Below the pieces are notes generated by a model. That model worked only from the letters and a program-made list of their open reading frames with translations. It ran no database searches and was not told the DNA's origin. The translations under genes were made by a program, and so were the position numbers. From Rhodococcoides corynebacterioides NBRC 14404 (lineage in GTDB: Bacteria > Actinomycetota > Actinomycetes > Mycobacteriales > Mycobacteriaceae), in contig NZ_BCWV01000003.1 of assembly GCF_001894765.1 (NCBI RefSeq), positions 682,001 to 746,000 of the forward strand: DNA of 64,000 nt, written 5' to 3'. Below are positions 46,019-56,130 of the stretch, in pieces (the first letter of the stretch is position 1; each line of letters begins with the position of its first letter).

Positions 46019-47998
46019 ATGACCACGGCAGAGTCCCCCACCCGCGAATCCCGCCCGTCCGGCCTCGACCTGGCCTGGGTCGACCCGTCCACCCGTGCGC
46101 AGGACGACCTGTTCGAGCACGTCAACGGACGGTGGCTCGCCGAGTACGAGATCCCGGCCGACCGAGCCGTCGACGGAGCGTTCCGCACCCTGTACGACCG
46201 CGCCGAGGAACACGTCCGCGACATCGTGACCCAGTGCGCCGCATCGAACCCGGCGCCGGGCAGCGACGCCGCCAAGATCGGCGACCTCTACGCCGCCTTC
46301 ATGGACGCCGAGGCGATCGAGGCCGCGGGCGTCTCCCCGATCGCCGACGAGCTCGCGGCGGTCGCCGACGCCACGGACCGCGCGGCCCTCGCGCAGGTCC
46401 TGGGCGGCCTGGCCCGCACGGGCGTCGGCGGCGCCCTGGCGCACTACGTCGACACCGACTCCAAGCAGTCCGATCGCTACCTGATGCACGTCACGCAGTC
46501 CGGCCTCGGGCTGCCCGACGAGTCCTACTACCGCGGTGACGACCACGCCGAGTTGCGGGAGAAGTACGTCGCCCACATCGACCGCATGTTCGCCCTCGCC
46601 GGGGCGTCCTTCGACGCGGCCACCGTCCTCGAGGTGGAGACGGCGCTGGCGGCCGGGCACTGGGACGTCGTGAAGCGGCGCGACGCCGACCTGTCCTACA
46701 ACCTCCGCTCGTGGGCCGACCTGACCGCGGAGGCCCCCGGATTCGACTGGGAGGCGTGGGTATCGGGCACCGGTGCCACGCCGGAGCAGTGGGCCGAGGT
46801 GGTGGTGCGGCAGCCGTCGTTCGTCACCACCGTCGCGCAGGAATGGTCCGGCCGCAGCCTCGACGACTGGAAGGCGTGGGCCACCTGGCGCATCGTCCAC
46901 TCCCGGGCGCCGTATCTCGCCGCCGACCTGGTCGACGAGAACTTCGACTTCTACGGCCGCACGCTCACCGGGACCGAGGAGAACCGCGAGCGCTGGAAGC
47001 GCGGCGTGTCCCTGGTGCAGGACCTCATGGGCGAGGCCGTGGGAAAGCTGTACGTCGAGCAGCACTTTCCGCCGGAGTCGAAGGCGCGGATGCAGGACCT
47101 GGTGGCGAATCTGGTCGAGGCGTACCGCCGCAACATCACCGACCTCGAGTGGATGAGCCCGGAGACCCGCACCGCCGCCCTGGCCAAGCTCGATCGGTTC
47201 ACCCCCAAGATCGGCTACCCGGACACCTGGCGGGACTACTCCGCACTCGAGATCGACGCCGCGGACCCGGTGGGCAACTACCGGCGTGGCTACGAGTTCG
47301 AGTACCGACGCGATCTGGGCAAGCTCGGCGGGCCGGTCGACCGCGGCGAATGGTTCATGACCCCGCAGACCGTCAACGCCTACTACAACCCCGGCATGAA
47401 CGAGATCGTGTTCCCGGCCGCCATTCTGCAGCCCCCGTTCTTCGATCCCGACGCCGACGACGCCGCCAACTACGGCGGAATCGGTGCGGTGATCGGGCAC
47501 GAGATCGGCCACGGGTTCGACGACCAGGGCGCCAAGTACGACGGGGACGGCAACCTCGTGGACTGGTGGACCGACAGCGACCGCGCCGAATTCGGTACGC
47601 GTACCACGGCTCTCATCGATCAGTACGACGCGTTCGAGCCGAAGGCGCTGCCCGGCCACCACGTCAACGGCAAGTTCACGATCGGTGAGAACATCGGCGA
47701 CCTCGGGGGCCTGTCCATCGCCGTCGAGGCCTACCGCATCTCACTGGAGGGCCGCGAAGCACCGGAGATCGACGGGCTGACGGGCCTGCAGCGCGTGTTC
47801 TTCGGCTGGGCGCAGGTGTGGCGCACCAAGGCGCGCGACGCCGAGGCCCTGCGCCGACTGTCCATCGATCCGCACTCGCCGCCGGAGTTCCGCTGCAACG
47901 GTGTGGTGCGGAACCTCGACAGCTTCCACGAGGCGTTCGGGGTCACCGAGGGTGACGCGCTGTACCTCGATCCGGCCGAGCGCGTGCGCATCTGGTGA
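46019..47998 (+). CDS. M13 family zinc endopeptidase (Zmp1/PepO-like)
   Basis: 659 residues from ATG 46019; an in-frame ATG at 46010 is also possible. It has no signal peptide. HEIGH (494-498) and E557 with D561 in GENIGD make the zinc-gluzincin site; VNAYYNP near 455 is the substrate motif; the C-terminus ends VRIW, the neprilysin-type end. The N-terminal neprilysin cap (about 20-390) is complete. It cleaves small peptides. The M. tuberculosis homologue Zmp1 interferes with host inflammasome signalling. It converges with ugpC, a hairpin separating the ends. Confidence 0.93.
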   Translation: MTTAESPTRESRPSGLDLAWVDPSTRAQDDLFEHVNGRWLAEYEIPADRAVDGAFRTLYDRAEEHVRDIVTQCAASNPAPGSDAAKIGDLYAAFMDAEAIEAAGVSPIADELAAVADATDRAALAQVLGGLARTGVGGALAHYVDTDSKQSDRYLMHVTQSGLGLPDESYYRGDDHAELREKYVAHIDRMFALAGASFDAATVLEVETALAAGHWDVVKRRDADLSYNLRSWADLTAEAPGFDWEAWVSGTGATPEQWAEVVVRQPSFVTTVAQEWSGRSLDDWKAWATWRIVHSRAPYLAADLVDENFDFYGRTLTGTEENRERWKRGVSLVQDLMGEAVGKLYVEQHFPPESKARMQDLVANLVEAYRRNITDLEWMSPETRTAALAKLDRFTPKIGYPDTWRDYSALEIDAADPVGNYRRGYEFEYRRDLGKLGGPVDRGEWFMTPQTVNAYYNPGMNEIVFPAAILQPPFFDPDADDAANYGGIGAVIGHEIGHGFDDQGAKYDGDGNLVDWWTDSDRAEFGTRTTALIDQYDAFEPKALPGHHVNGKFTIGENIGDLGGLSIAVEAYRISLEGREAPEIDGLTGLQRVFFGWAQVWRTKARDAEALRRLSIDPHSPPEFRCNGVVRNLDSFHEAFGVTEGDALYLDPAERVRIW

Positions 47999-48019
47999 CA
48001 GCGCGGCACGGGGACCGCG

Positions 48020-49102
<1,083 letters not shown>

Positions 49103-49120
49103 GGTGGTGGGTCCCGTTCC

Positions 49121-50449
49121 TTACTTGGGCAGCTTGGGCGTGATCTGGCGATCGATGATCTGCTGCAACTGATCCTGCATGCCGCTGAACGTCGAGGCGA
49201 CGTCGGCGTTCTGCAGGGCGATCTGCTCGAGGCCGGTGCCGATGATCTTGTCGCCGCCGGGCACGAACACGCGGGCATAGTCCTGCGAGCGGGTGCGTGA
49301 GAGCTGGTCCACGGCGGTGCGCGACCGCGGGTTCTGCTCGAGGAACGCCACCTCGGACGGATCGGTCGCGGCCGCCTTGCGCACGGGCATGTAGCCGACG
49401 TTCTGCGAGAAGTAGACCGTCGACTCGGTGTTGGTGACGAAGTCGATGAACTTCAGCGCGTTGATCTTGCGCTCGTCCGGGATGTTCGCCGGAATCGCGA
49501 GACCCGCTCCGCCGGTGGGGCATCCGGGAGTGCCGGCCTCGGCGGGCAGGAACGCGGTGCCGAAGTCGAACTTCGCATTGGCGGTGATGCCGGAGAGGTC
49601 ACCGGTGGAGGCGATGGTCGAGGCGAGCAGCCCCGCACCGAAGTCGTTCGCGATGTCGTTGGAGACGGCCGCGTACTTCTTGGTGTGGATCATCTCCTTC
49701 AGGAAGTTGCCCGCGGCGATGGTGCGCTCGTCGGTGAACTTCAGGTCGAACTGGTCGGAGTAGCTGCCGCCGAAGGTCCAGATCGGCCCCTCGTAGGTCC
49801 AGCCGAGGTAGTCCTCCGCGTTGCCCCACCCGTGGGCGAGCTTGCCGTTGCCGACCACGCGCTGCAGCTCCGGGCCCCACTGGTCGAACTCCTGCCAGGT
49901 GGCGGGTCCGCGATCGGGCAGTCCGGCCGCCGACCAGACCTCCTTGTTGTAGTAGAACAGCGGGGTCGACCGCGCGTAGGGCAGAGCCCACGTCTTGTCG
50001 TTCCAGTTGTAGTCGGCCACCAGCGAATCGACGTACTCGCTCGTGTTCACCCCCGCCTGCGAGAACAGATCGTCCAGCGGCGAGATCGCGCCCAGCAGAG
50101 CGAAGTTGAACCACCAGACGTCCGAGAGCAGGACGACGTCGGGCAGCGACCCACCGGAGAGCGCAGCGTTGAACTTCTGCGCGATCTCCTCGTAGTTCTT
50201 GCCGCCGTCGATCATCTGGACCGTCAGGTCCGGGTTGGCGGCCTGGAAGCGCGAGATGAGCTCGTTCTCGACGTCCTTCGAGCTACCGGGGTGCGACGAC
50301 CAGAAGGTGATCGTGTTCGCGTCCCCGCCCGAGCCCGAGCCGGACGACGACGTGGAACTGGTTCCGGCGCAGGCGGTGAGGGCGGCGCTCGCCGCGACGG
50401 CGCCCGCCGCTCCGGCGGCTCCGAGGAAACCCCGACGAGAGAGATGCAT
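49121..50449 (-). CDS. ugpB: Glycerophosphodiester-binding lipoprotein UgpB
   Basis: 442 residues from ATG. The N-terminus has the twin-arginine motif SRRGFLG, then a hydrophobic stretch and a lipobox (LTAC), so it is probably a Tat-exported lipoprotein, as in mycobacteria. A Ser/Gly-rich linker (~30-42) precedes a family 1 binding domain (ITFWSSHPGSSKDVENELI, WTYEGPIWTFGGSY). The mycobacterial orthologue binds glycerophosphocholine. Specificity here is inferred from gene order and sequence type. Confidence 0.88.
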   Translation of the reverse strand: MHLSRRGFLGAAGAAGAVAASAALTACAGTSSTSSSGSGSGGDANTITFWSSHPGSSKDVENELISRFQAANPDLTVQMIDGGKNYEEIAQKFNAALSGGSLPDVVLLSDVWWFNFALLGAISPLDDLFSQAGVNTSEYVDSLVADYNWNDKTWALPYARSTPLFYYNKEVWSAAGLPDRGPATWQEFDQWGPELQRVVGNGKLAHGWGNAEDYLGWTYEGPIWTFGGSYSDQFDLKFTDERTIAAGNFLKEMIHTKKYAAVSNDIANDFGAGLLASTIASTGDLSGITANAKFDFGTAFLPAEAGTPGCPTGGAGLAIPANIPDERKINALKFIDFVTNTESTVYFSQNVGYMPVRKAAATDPSEVAFLEQNPRSRTAVDQLSRTRSQDYARVFVPGGDKIIGTGLEQIALQNADVASTFSGMQDQLQQIIDRQITPKLPK

Positions 50450-50490
50450 GTCGACTCCTGTGTTGGTGGTGTGCGCGAGAGGAAGGCCGG

Positions 50491-51363
50491 TCAACCCTTG
50501 ACGGCGCCGGAGGTCAGGCCCTTGATCATGTGTCGCTGCAGGGCGAGGAACACGATGAGGATGGGGATCATCGTCAGGACGGTGCCGGCCATCACCGGCC
50601 CCCAGTTGGTGACGCCGTCGTTGTTCTGCAGTTGGGTCAGACCCACCGGAAGCGGTGCGACGGAGGAATCGTCGGACATCAGGAACGGCCAGAGGTACTC
50701 GTTCCACTCGTTGACCACGGTGATCGTCGCGAACGCGACCATGGTCGGGCCGGAGAGCGGCAGCACCACCCGGAACAGCAATCGCACGGGGCCGGCGGCG
50801 TCCATGCGCGCGGCCTCGATGATCTCCTGCGGAATGGACAGGAAGTGGTTGCGCATGAGGAACGTGCCGAACGCCACGCCGGCCAGCGGGACGATGATCC
50901 CCTGGAAGGTGTTGCGCCACCCCAACTGTGCGACGAGGGCGTAGTTGGAGATGACCGTGATCTGGTTCGGCACCATGAGGGCGGCGATGATGACGAGGAA
51001 GACGATCGTCTTGCCCGGGAAGCGCAGGAACACCAGGCCGTAGGCACTGAGCACGCCGAGGACGAACTTCACCACCGCGAGGATGCTGGTGATGATGAGC
51101 GAGTTCTTCAGGAAGGTCCAGAACGGCACGGTCGAGGTGGCGTCCGCGTAGTTCTCCGGCCGGAAGACGCTGGGCCACCAGATCGACGGCTGCACGTAGA
51201 TGTCACCGCGTTCCTTGAACGAGGTGACGACGATCCAGAACAGCGGCAGCCCGATGATGACGATGACGACGACCATGGCGGCGTAACCGAACAGGCTGGA
51301 GAGCCGGCGGCGTCGGTCCGCGTCGAGCTGTGCCGGCGGGACCGGCGTGGTGGCGGCGGTCAT
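50491..51363 (-). CDS. ugpE: UgpE-like ABC transporter permease
   Basis: 290 residues from an ATG overlapping the ugpA stop. Six membrane helices and the EAA loop (EAARMDAAGPVRLLFRVVLP, about residues 185-204) are present, ending MIKGLTSGAVKG. It pairs with UgpA to form the channel of the glycerophosphodiester importer. Confidence 0.88.
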   Translation of the reverse strand: MTAATTPVPPAQLDADRRRRLSSLFGYAAMVVVIVIIGLPLFWIVVTSFKERGDIYVQPSIWWPSVFRPENYADATSTVPFWTFLKNSLIITSILAVVKFVLGVLSAYGLVFLRFPGKTIVFLVIIAALMVPNQITVISNYALVAQLGWRNTFQGIIVPLAGVAFGTFLMRNHFLSIPQEIIEAARMDAAGPVRLLFRVVLPLSGPTMVAFATITVVNEWNEYLWPFLMSDDSSVAPLPVGLTQLQNNDGVTNWGPVMAGTVLTMIPILIVFLALQRHMIKGLTSGAVKG

Positions 51364-52358
51364 CGTGCGTCACCTCGATCCATGACTCGCACCTGGAACA
51401 CCGTGATGATCAGCAGCACCAGGAACATGACGGTGGCGACGGTGGCGCCGTAGCCGGCTCGGAAGTTGCGGAAGGACTCCTCGTACACCTGGTAGACCAT
51501 GGTGGTGGTGCCGATGCCCAGGGGGCCACCGCGGGTCATGACGTTGATGATGTCGAAGACCTGCAGGGAGTTGAGCATCACCGTGATCGACAGGAAGAAC
51601 GTCGTGGGCCGCAGCTGCGGCAGGGTGACCTTGCGGAACGTGGTCCACCGACTCGCGCCGTCGATCTGCGCGGCCTCGGTCAGATCCTGCCGGAGGCCCT
51701 GCAGCGCAGCGAGATAGATGACGAAGGCGTAGCCGAGGTTCTTCCACAGGTAGGTCACCGTCACCATGAACAGCGCCCACCCGGGACTCTGGTAGAAGTC
51801 CGGCACGCTGTCGAATCCGATGCGGCGCATCAGATCCTGGATCAGGCCGAAGTTGGGGTCGAACACGAACTGGAACGCCACGCCGATCGCGGCGCCCGAG
51901 ATGACGAACGGCGCGAAGACGGCCGAGCGAACGACGTTCCGTCCCCGCAGCTTCCGGTCGAGCAGCATCGCCAGGATCAGGCCGAGCAGCATGCTGCCCG
52001 CGACGGCCGCGATCGTGAAGACGACCGTGTTGGAGACGATCTGCCAGGTGTCGCTTCGGCCCCACCACTCGCGGTAGTTCGCCAGTCCGATGAACGTGGA
52101 GGTCGGCGAGCTGATGTTCCAGTCGAAGAAGGACAGCCGGATGTTGTCCACCAGCGGCCGGTAGGTGAAGACCCCGAGCAGAACGAGATTCGGCCCCACC
52201 AGCACCAGGAACAGGGCGTAGTCCCGCCACGGACGACGCAGGAAAGAGCGTTGCGCCGGAGGAAGATCCGGCAGCGTCCGCTGCACGACGGGTCGGCCCC
52301 GACCGACCGGTCGCCGGGAGCTCCGAGAAGCCGCCCGCCGAGGGAGGAGTGCTGTCAC
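51360..52358 (-). CDS. ugpA: UgpA-like ABC transporter permease
   Basis: 332 residues from GTG. A basic N-terminal tail of ~45 residues precedes six helices; the EAA loop is EAAQIDGASRWTTFRKVTLP near residue 245, and TRGGP near 285 matches the MalF-type pattern. It heads the ugpAEBC operon. A -10-like TAATGT lies 7 bases before the start and a PHO-box-like repeat just upstream of that. Confidence 0.88.
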   Translation of the reverse strand: MTALLPRRAASRSSRRPVGRGRPVVQRTLPDLPPAQRSFLRRPWRDYALFLVLVGPNLVLLGVFTYRPLVDNIRLSFFDWNISSPTSTFIGLANYREWWGRSDTWQIVSNTVVFTIAAVAGSMLLGLILAMLLDRKLRGRNVVRSAVFAPFVISGAAIGVAFQFVFDPNFGLIQDLMRRIGFDSVPDFYQSPGWALFMVTVTYLWKNLGYAFVIYLAALQGLRQDLTEAAQIDGASRWTTFRKVTLPQLRPTTFFLSITVMLNSLQVFDIINVMTRGGPLGIGTTTMVYQVYEESFRNFRAGYGATVATVMFLVLLIITVFQVRVMDRGDAR

Positions 52359-52365
52359 CGATGGG

Positions 52366-52399
52366 ACATTAGCCTAGATAAAACGAACTAATGGTGAAC
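52366..52399 (-). promoter_or_regulatory. PHO-box-like direct repeat and -10 box before ugpA
   Basis: On the minus strand GTTCACC (52399-52393) and GTTCGTT (52388-52382) are spaced exactly 11 bases apart, the unit length of PhoP/RegX3-type direct-repeat boxes. TAATGT (52371-52366) follows as a -10 box, and the GTG start comes 7 bases later. The direct repeat replaces a -35 element, as in activator-dependent promoters. Phosphate control of ugp fits known biology of the operon. Confidence 0.55.
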
Positions 52400-52435
52400 T
52401 GGAACGGATCCGCACCTGTCCGGACGGTGGCGTTT

Positions 52436-53383
52436 CTACAGCTGCCAGTCCCCGAGGCCGTCGTAGCCGCTCAGAACGCCGCCCGCGGTGTTCTGCACCA
52501 CCACCGGATCGCCCTTCTGCACGGTCTCGTAGAACCATTTCGCGTCCTCGGTGCTGACGTTCAGGCAGCCGTGACTGACGTTCTCGACGCCCTGGCTGCC
52601 CACCGACCACGGGGCCGCGTGGACGAAGATCCCGCTGTTCGACATGCGCGTCGCGTACTCGACGTACGTGCGGTAACCCTCCGGGGCGTCGACGGGCACA
52701 CCGTAGGTGGACGAGTCCATGTACATGTCGCGGTATCGCTCGCCGATCACGTAGGTGCCGTTGGGCGTCTCGTGACCCGGCTTGCCCATCGACGTCGGCA
52801 TGGTGCGCACGACGGCCCCGTTGCGCGTCACCGTGATGGTCTTGGTGGCGTCGTCGGCCGTCGTGACGATCGCGTCGCCGACGGTGAACGTGCTCGTCAG
52901 ATCCCCGGCGCGCACGGTCACGTCGGTGTTGGCGGGCCAGAAGGCGTCGGGACGCCACCGCACCTGACGATCGGAGAACCAGAAGAACCGGCCGGGGACG
53001 TCGCCCGCGGAGGTGGTGACGTCGATGGCGCGCTCCGCGACGGCGCGGTCGGCGATCGGCGCGGAGAACCGCAGGATCACCGGCTGCGCGATGCCGACGA
53101 CCTCGCCGGCGGACGGGTTCACCGCGGGGGTGGCGAAGTTCGCCGGGCCGCGCTGGGGTTCGACGGGCAGCTGCGGGACGGTCGGCAGCGACGGCGGTGC
53201 GGGCAGTCCGGGCAGCGCGGGCAGCTCGGGCGCCGGCGGCAGACCGGGCAGCGAGATGTCGGGTCCACCGGGCCAGAGGGGCGCGGCCGCAGCCGGTGCT
53301 GCGGCGGCGACCAGACCGGCGGTGACGACGACGGCGCCCACCGCTGCTCGCATCATGGAACCGGACGTACGACGAACTCCCAT
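52436..53383 (-). CDS. L,D-transpeptidase (YkuD) with Ig-like domain
   Basis: 315 residues from ATG 53383; an in-frame ATG at 53431 would extend the signal by 16 residues. A signal peptide (about 8-34) precedes a Pro-rich linker (LPGLPPAPELPALPGL), then one Ig-like domain (~80-165) and a YkuD catalytic domain with Cys273 in SHGCLNV. This is the layout of mycobacterial LdtMt2-like enzymes, which make 3-3 cross-links in peptidoglycan. It is secreted and probably anchored only by its interaction with the wall. The ugpA promoter region lies just downstream. Confidence 0.92.
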   Translation of the reverse strand: MGVRRTSGSMMRAAVGAVVVTAGLVAAAAPAAAAPLWPGGPDISLPGLPPAPELPALPGLPAPPSLPTVPQLPVEPQRGPANFATPAVNPSAGEVVGIAQPVILRFSAPIADRAVAERAIDVTTSAGDVPGRFFWFSDRQVRWRPDAFWPANTDVTVRAGDLTSTFTVGDAIVTTADDATKTITVTRNGAVVRTMPTSMGKPGHETPNGTYVIGERYRDMYMDSSTYGVPVDAPEGYRTYVEYATRMSNSGIFVHAAPWSVGSQGVENVSHGCLNVSTEDAKWFYETVQKGDPVVVQNTAGGVLSGYDGLGDWQL

Positions 53384-53469
53384 GTGCGTGAACCATCCCT
53401 GTCGGTCTCGAATCGAGTCGTGCTCCGCCATTAACACACAGAGGCGACGACCGTCGCCAGTCGGGTACC

Positions 53470-54930
53470 GTGGCAAGACACGCGAGACCGATGTCAAGCC
53501 ACGGCGACGGTCGAGGTTCACCCGTGCCGCATGGACGACGACAGTCGGTCCGACGCGCACGACGAGAAGAAGGGCCGCACGCCGTGGTGGTCGACGACCG
53601 AGGGCAGGAGTCCGAGCGACACCTGCCGGCGACAGCGACCGATCGGGCACGGCCGGCGACAGCGGCCGATGCAGTACGGCCGTCGGCGCTGTTTCCCGAG
53701 CGCACCGAGAACGGACTGAGCTCACTGCTCGGCCCGGACAGTCTGCACACCTCCTTTCAGCGCATCATGGACCTGCAGACGGGCGCCATCGTCGGGTACG
53801 AGGCCGTCGTGGGCGGTCCTGCCGACTCGTCGTTCGCCGACCCCGCCGCCCTCGCCTCCGCCGCGCGCGCGATGGGCATGACGCCGGACCTCGACGCCGC
53901 GCGGTGGAACGGCGCACTCGCGGCCGCCGCCCGCGAGGACAAGCCCCGCGAGGTACCGCTCTTCATCGCCGTCGATCCCGATTCCCTCACCGATCTGCCG
54001 GACCTCCACGATCACGACGCGGGCGGCGCCGTCCTCCAGTTCGACGAGACCGCCCTGATCCGACGTCCGGCGCACCTCATGCGCGTCGTCGCCGAGGTGC
54101 GACGACTGGGGTGGGCGATCGCCGTCGACCACGTCGGTGTCCGGCCGGAATCGTTGGCCCTGCTCCCGCTCCTGGAGCCCGACGTCGTCAAGCTCGATCG
54201 AACGTTGCTCGCGACGCGCCCCAACCGGTTCACCGCGCGTGTCGTCAACGCCGTGGCCGCGCAGGTGGAGCGGACCGGCGCGATCGTCATGGCGGAGGGC
54301 ATCACCGACGAGGCGTCGGCCCTCGCCGCGAGGGCGATGGGCGCGCGGGTGGGCGAGGGCCCGCTCTACGGATCGACGACGTCGCTCTCCGGCGACAGTC
54401 CCGTCGGCTCGCCGCTGGAGTTCGGGACCGCGCGAGCGCGGGGCGCGACACCTCTGTCCACGCCCTACAACCTGGCGGCCGGGGGTCTCGACGTGCGGCG
54501 GGCGAGCAAACGCCTGCTCATCGAGATCAGCAAGAACCTCGAGTCGATGGCCACGGACAGCCGTCAGACCGCGCTGATGATGGGCGCGTTCCAGCACCTC
54601 CGCCACTTCACTCCGCTCACGGGTCGGCGCTGGGAACTCATGGCGCAGAATGCGGCCCTGGTGGGGGCACTCGCGGAGAACATGGGTCCCGAACCCGCCC
54701 CGAAGATCCGCGGCGCGGGGCTGCCCGCGTCGGATCCGCTGCGCGAGGAGTGGGACGTGGTGGTGCTGTCACCGCACTTCTCGGCCGTGCTCGCGGCGCG
54801 CGATCTCGGCGACGGTGGCCCGGACATGGACCGGCGCTTCGACTACGTCCTCAGCCACGACCCGACGCTCACCATCGAGTGTGCGCGGTCGCTGGTCGCG
54901 CGGCTGCCACCGGAGCGCAGCGGGAGCTGA
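53470..54930 (+). CDS. EAL-DICT domain signalling protein (degenerate EAL)
   Basis: 486 residues if the GTG at 53470 is used. The first ~70 residues look non-domain, and a TACCGT box overlaps this GTG, so a later start (for example GTG 53584) is likely. An EAL domain (about residues 85-300) has lost catalytic residues: the metal Asn is replaced in AVDPDS, the Asp-Asp pair reads Asp-His (VDHVGV), and the final Gln is Glu. It is therefore probably a c-di-GMP sensor or partner, not a phosphodiesterase. A DICT domain (about 340-470) follows, as in several actinomycete regulators. Confidence 0.82.
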   Translation: MARHARPMSSHGDGRGSPVPHGRRQSVRRARREEGPHAVVVDDRGQESERHLPATATDRARPATAADAVRPSALFPERTENGLSSLLGPDSLHTSFQRIMDLQTGAIVGYEAVVGGPADSSFADPAALASAARAMGMTPDLDAARWNGALAAAAREDKPREVPLFIAVDPDSLTDLPDLHDHDAGGAVLQFDETALIRRPAHLMRVVAEVRRLGWAIAVDHVGVRPESLALLPLLEPDVVKLDRTLLATRPNRFTARVVNAVAAQVERTGAIVMAEGITDEASALAARAMGARVGEGPLYGSTTSLSGDSPVGSPLEFGTARARGATPLSTPYNLAAGGLDVRRASKRLLIEISKNLESMATDSRQTALMMGAFQHLRHFTPLTGRRWELMAQNAALVGALAENMGPEPAPKIRGAGLPASDPLREEWDVVVLSPHFSAVLAARDLGDGGPDMDRRFDYVLSHDPTLTIECARSLVARLPPERSGS

Positions 54931-54937
54931 CCTACTG

Positions 54938-54993
54938 GACTTCGGGCACGACCACACTGCCCGGGTCAGCCGACTTCGGGCACGACGACACTG
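54938..54993. repeat. 34-bp spaced duplication of the metallopeptidase gene's 3' end
   Basis: The 22 bases at 54972-54993, the final codons of the minus-strand peptidase gene, recur at 54938-54959 with one mismatch, 34 bases away. The extra copy lies between the converging gene ends. Confidence 0.8.
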
Positions 54994-55976
54994 TGGACGA
55001 AGCGCATTTTCTCCAGCACGCGGGCGGGCAGGACGAAGGGGTAGAGGTCCTGGTGCCCCATGGACCGGTTGAGCTGGTTGAGCGCCCAGGTGAGCGGGAG
55101 CCACCAGTCGATGATGCGGTCGAACCCGACGTCGCCGGCGAGCGGCGCCTCGAACGTCGAGCCGGCGGGCGCGAAGGCGTAGGCCGCGGCGGTGTCGAGC
55201 GTGTCCCGGATGTGCAGGTAGTGCGCGAAGGTCTCGGCCCAGTCCTCGGCGGGGTGCATCGTGGCGTAGGACGACACGTAGTTCTTCCGCCACCCGTCGG
55301 GCGCGCCCTCGCTGTAGTGCCGATCGAGGGCGGCCTGGTAGTCGTCGGCGGGGTTGCCGAAGAGCTCCTCGAACCGCCCACGGTGCTCGCCGGTCCCGAT
55401 GAGCACCGTCTGGTAGTAGTGCCCGATCTCGTGCCGGAAGTGGCCGACGAGCGTGCGGTAGGGCTCGTCCATCGACACCCGCAGTTGCTCGCGGTGCGCG
55501 TCGTCGCTCTCGGCGAGATCGAGGGTGATCAGACCGTTGGCGTGGCCGGTGATGACGTGCCGGTTGGCGCTGGAGAGCAGGTCGAAACCCAGGCCGCCCG
55601 CCGGATCGTCGTCCCGCCCGACGATGGGCAGGTGCAACTCGTCGAGCTCGAGGATCACTCGGCGCTTGGCCGTCTCGGCCGCGGCGAACTCGGCCATCGC
55701 CTCGGTGTCGCTGTCGGCGGGACGGGTGCGGGTGAGGGCGCACGACGCGCACAGCGTGGCGCCCGACGACACGTCGACCAGCCAGTTGCACCGTGCCCGT
55801 TTGATGTTGGCGCAGCGGCCCCAGACGGCACCGTCGACGGTGACGGTCAGATCGTCGCCGAGCACCTGGATGCTGCGGCCGGGAAGGTGGAAGCCGAGCC
55901 GACTGTCGCAGGACAGACAGATCGAGTTCTCGAAGGACAGTTGCTGACCGCACTTGCGGCAGAAGAACACTCGCAT
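54966..55976 (-). CDS. Zinc-binding metallopeptidase (Peptidase_Mx-like) with N-terminal zinc ribbon
   Basis: 336 residues from ATG. The N-terminal 28 residues form a zinc-ribbon (CRKCGQQ, then CLSCDSR); a second Cys pair (CASC) lies near residue 76. The peptidase zinc site is HEIGHYY (~180-186), and the downstream Glu is in WAETFAHYLH (~245). The family is a putative gluzincin group of unknown substrate. No signal peptide is present. It converges with the EAL-DICT gene. Confidence 0.82.
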   Translation of the reverse strand: MRVFFCRKCGQQLSFENSICLSCDSRLGFHLPGRSIQVLGDDLTVTVDGAVWGRCANIKRARCNWLVDVSSGATLCASCALTRTRPADSDTEAMAEFAAAETAKRRVILELDELHLPIVGRDDDPAGGLGFDLLSSANRHVITGHANGLITLDLAESDDAHREQLRVSMDEPYRTLVGHFRHEIGHYYQTVLIGTGEHRGRFEELFGNPADDYQAALDRHYSEGAPDGWRKNYVSSYATMHPAEDWAETFAHYLHIRDTLDTAAAYAFAPAGSTFEAPLAGDVGFDRIIDWWLPLTWALNQLNRSMGHQDLYPFVLPARVLEKMRFVHSVVVPEVG

Positions 55977-56130
55977 GGATTCCGGATAACCTTCCTCACG
56001 CCGTCGGTCTCGGCCGACAGCGACGCCACCGTTCGGGCGAGCGTCGGATACCCAGCGTAGCCGCCGTGACACGCGCCTCGAACCGCCTCGTCGGGGTTTG
56101 AGAACAGGGGGCTCGGTCAACTCTGCGACC

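Noticed and set aside
45782..47662. Minus-strand open frame extending upstream from maltokinase
   Set aside because: It is the reverse of the M13-peptidase coding sequence. The maltokinase start at 45781 fits the family, and the sequence upstream has no recognisable domain.
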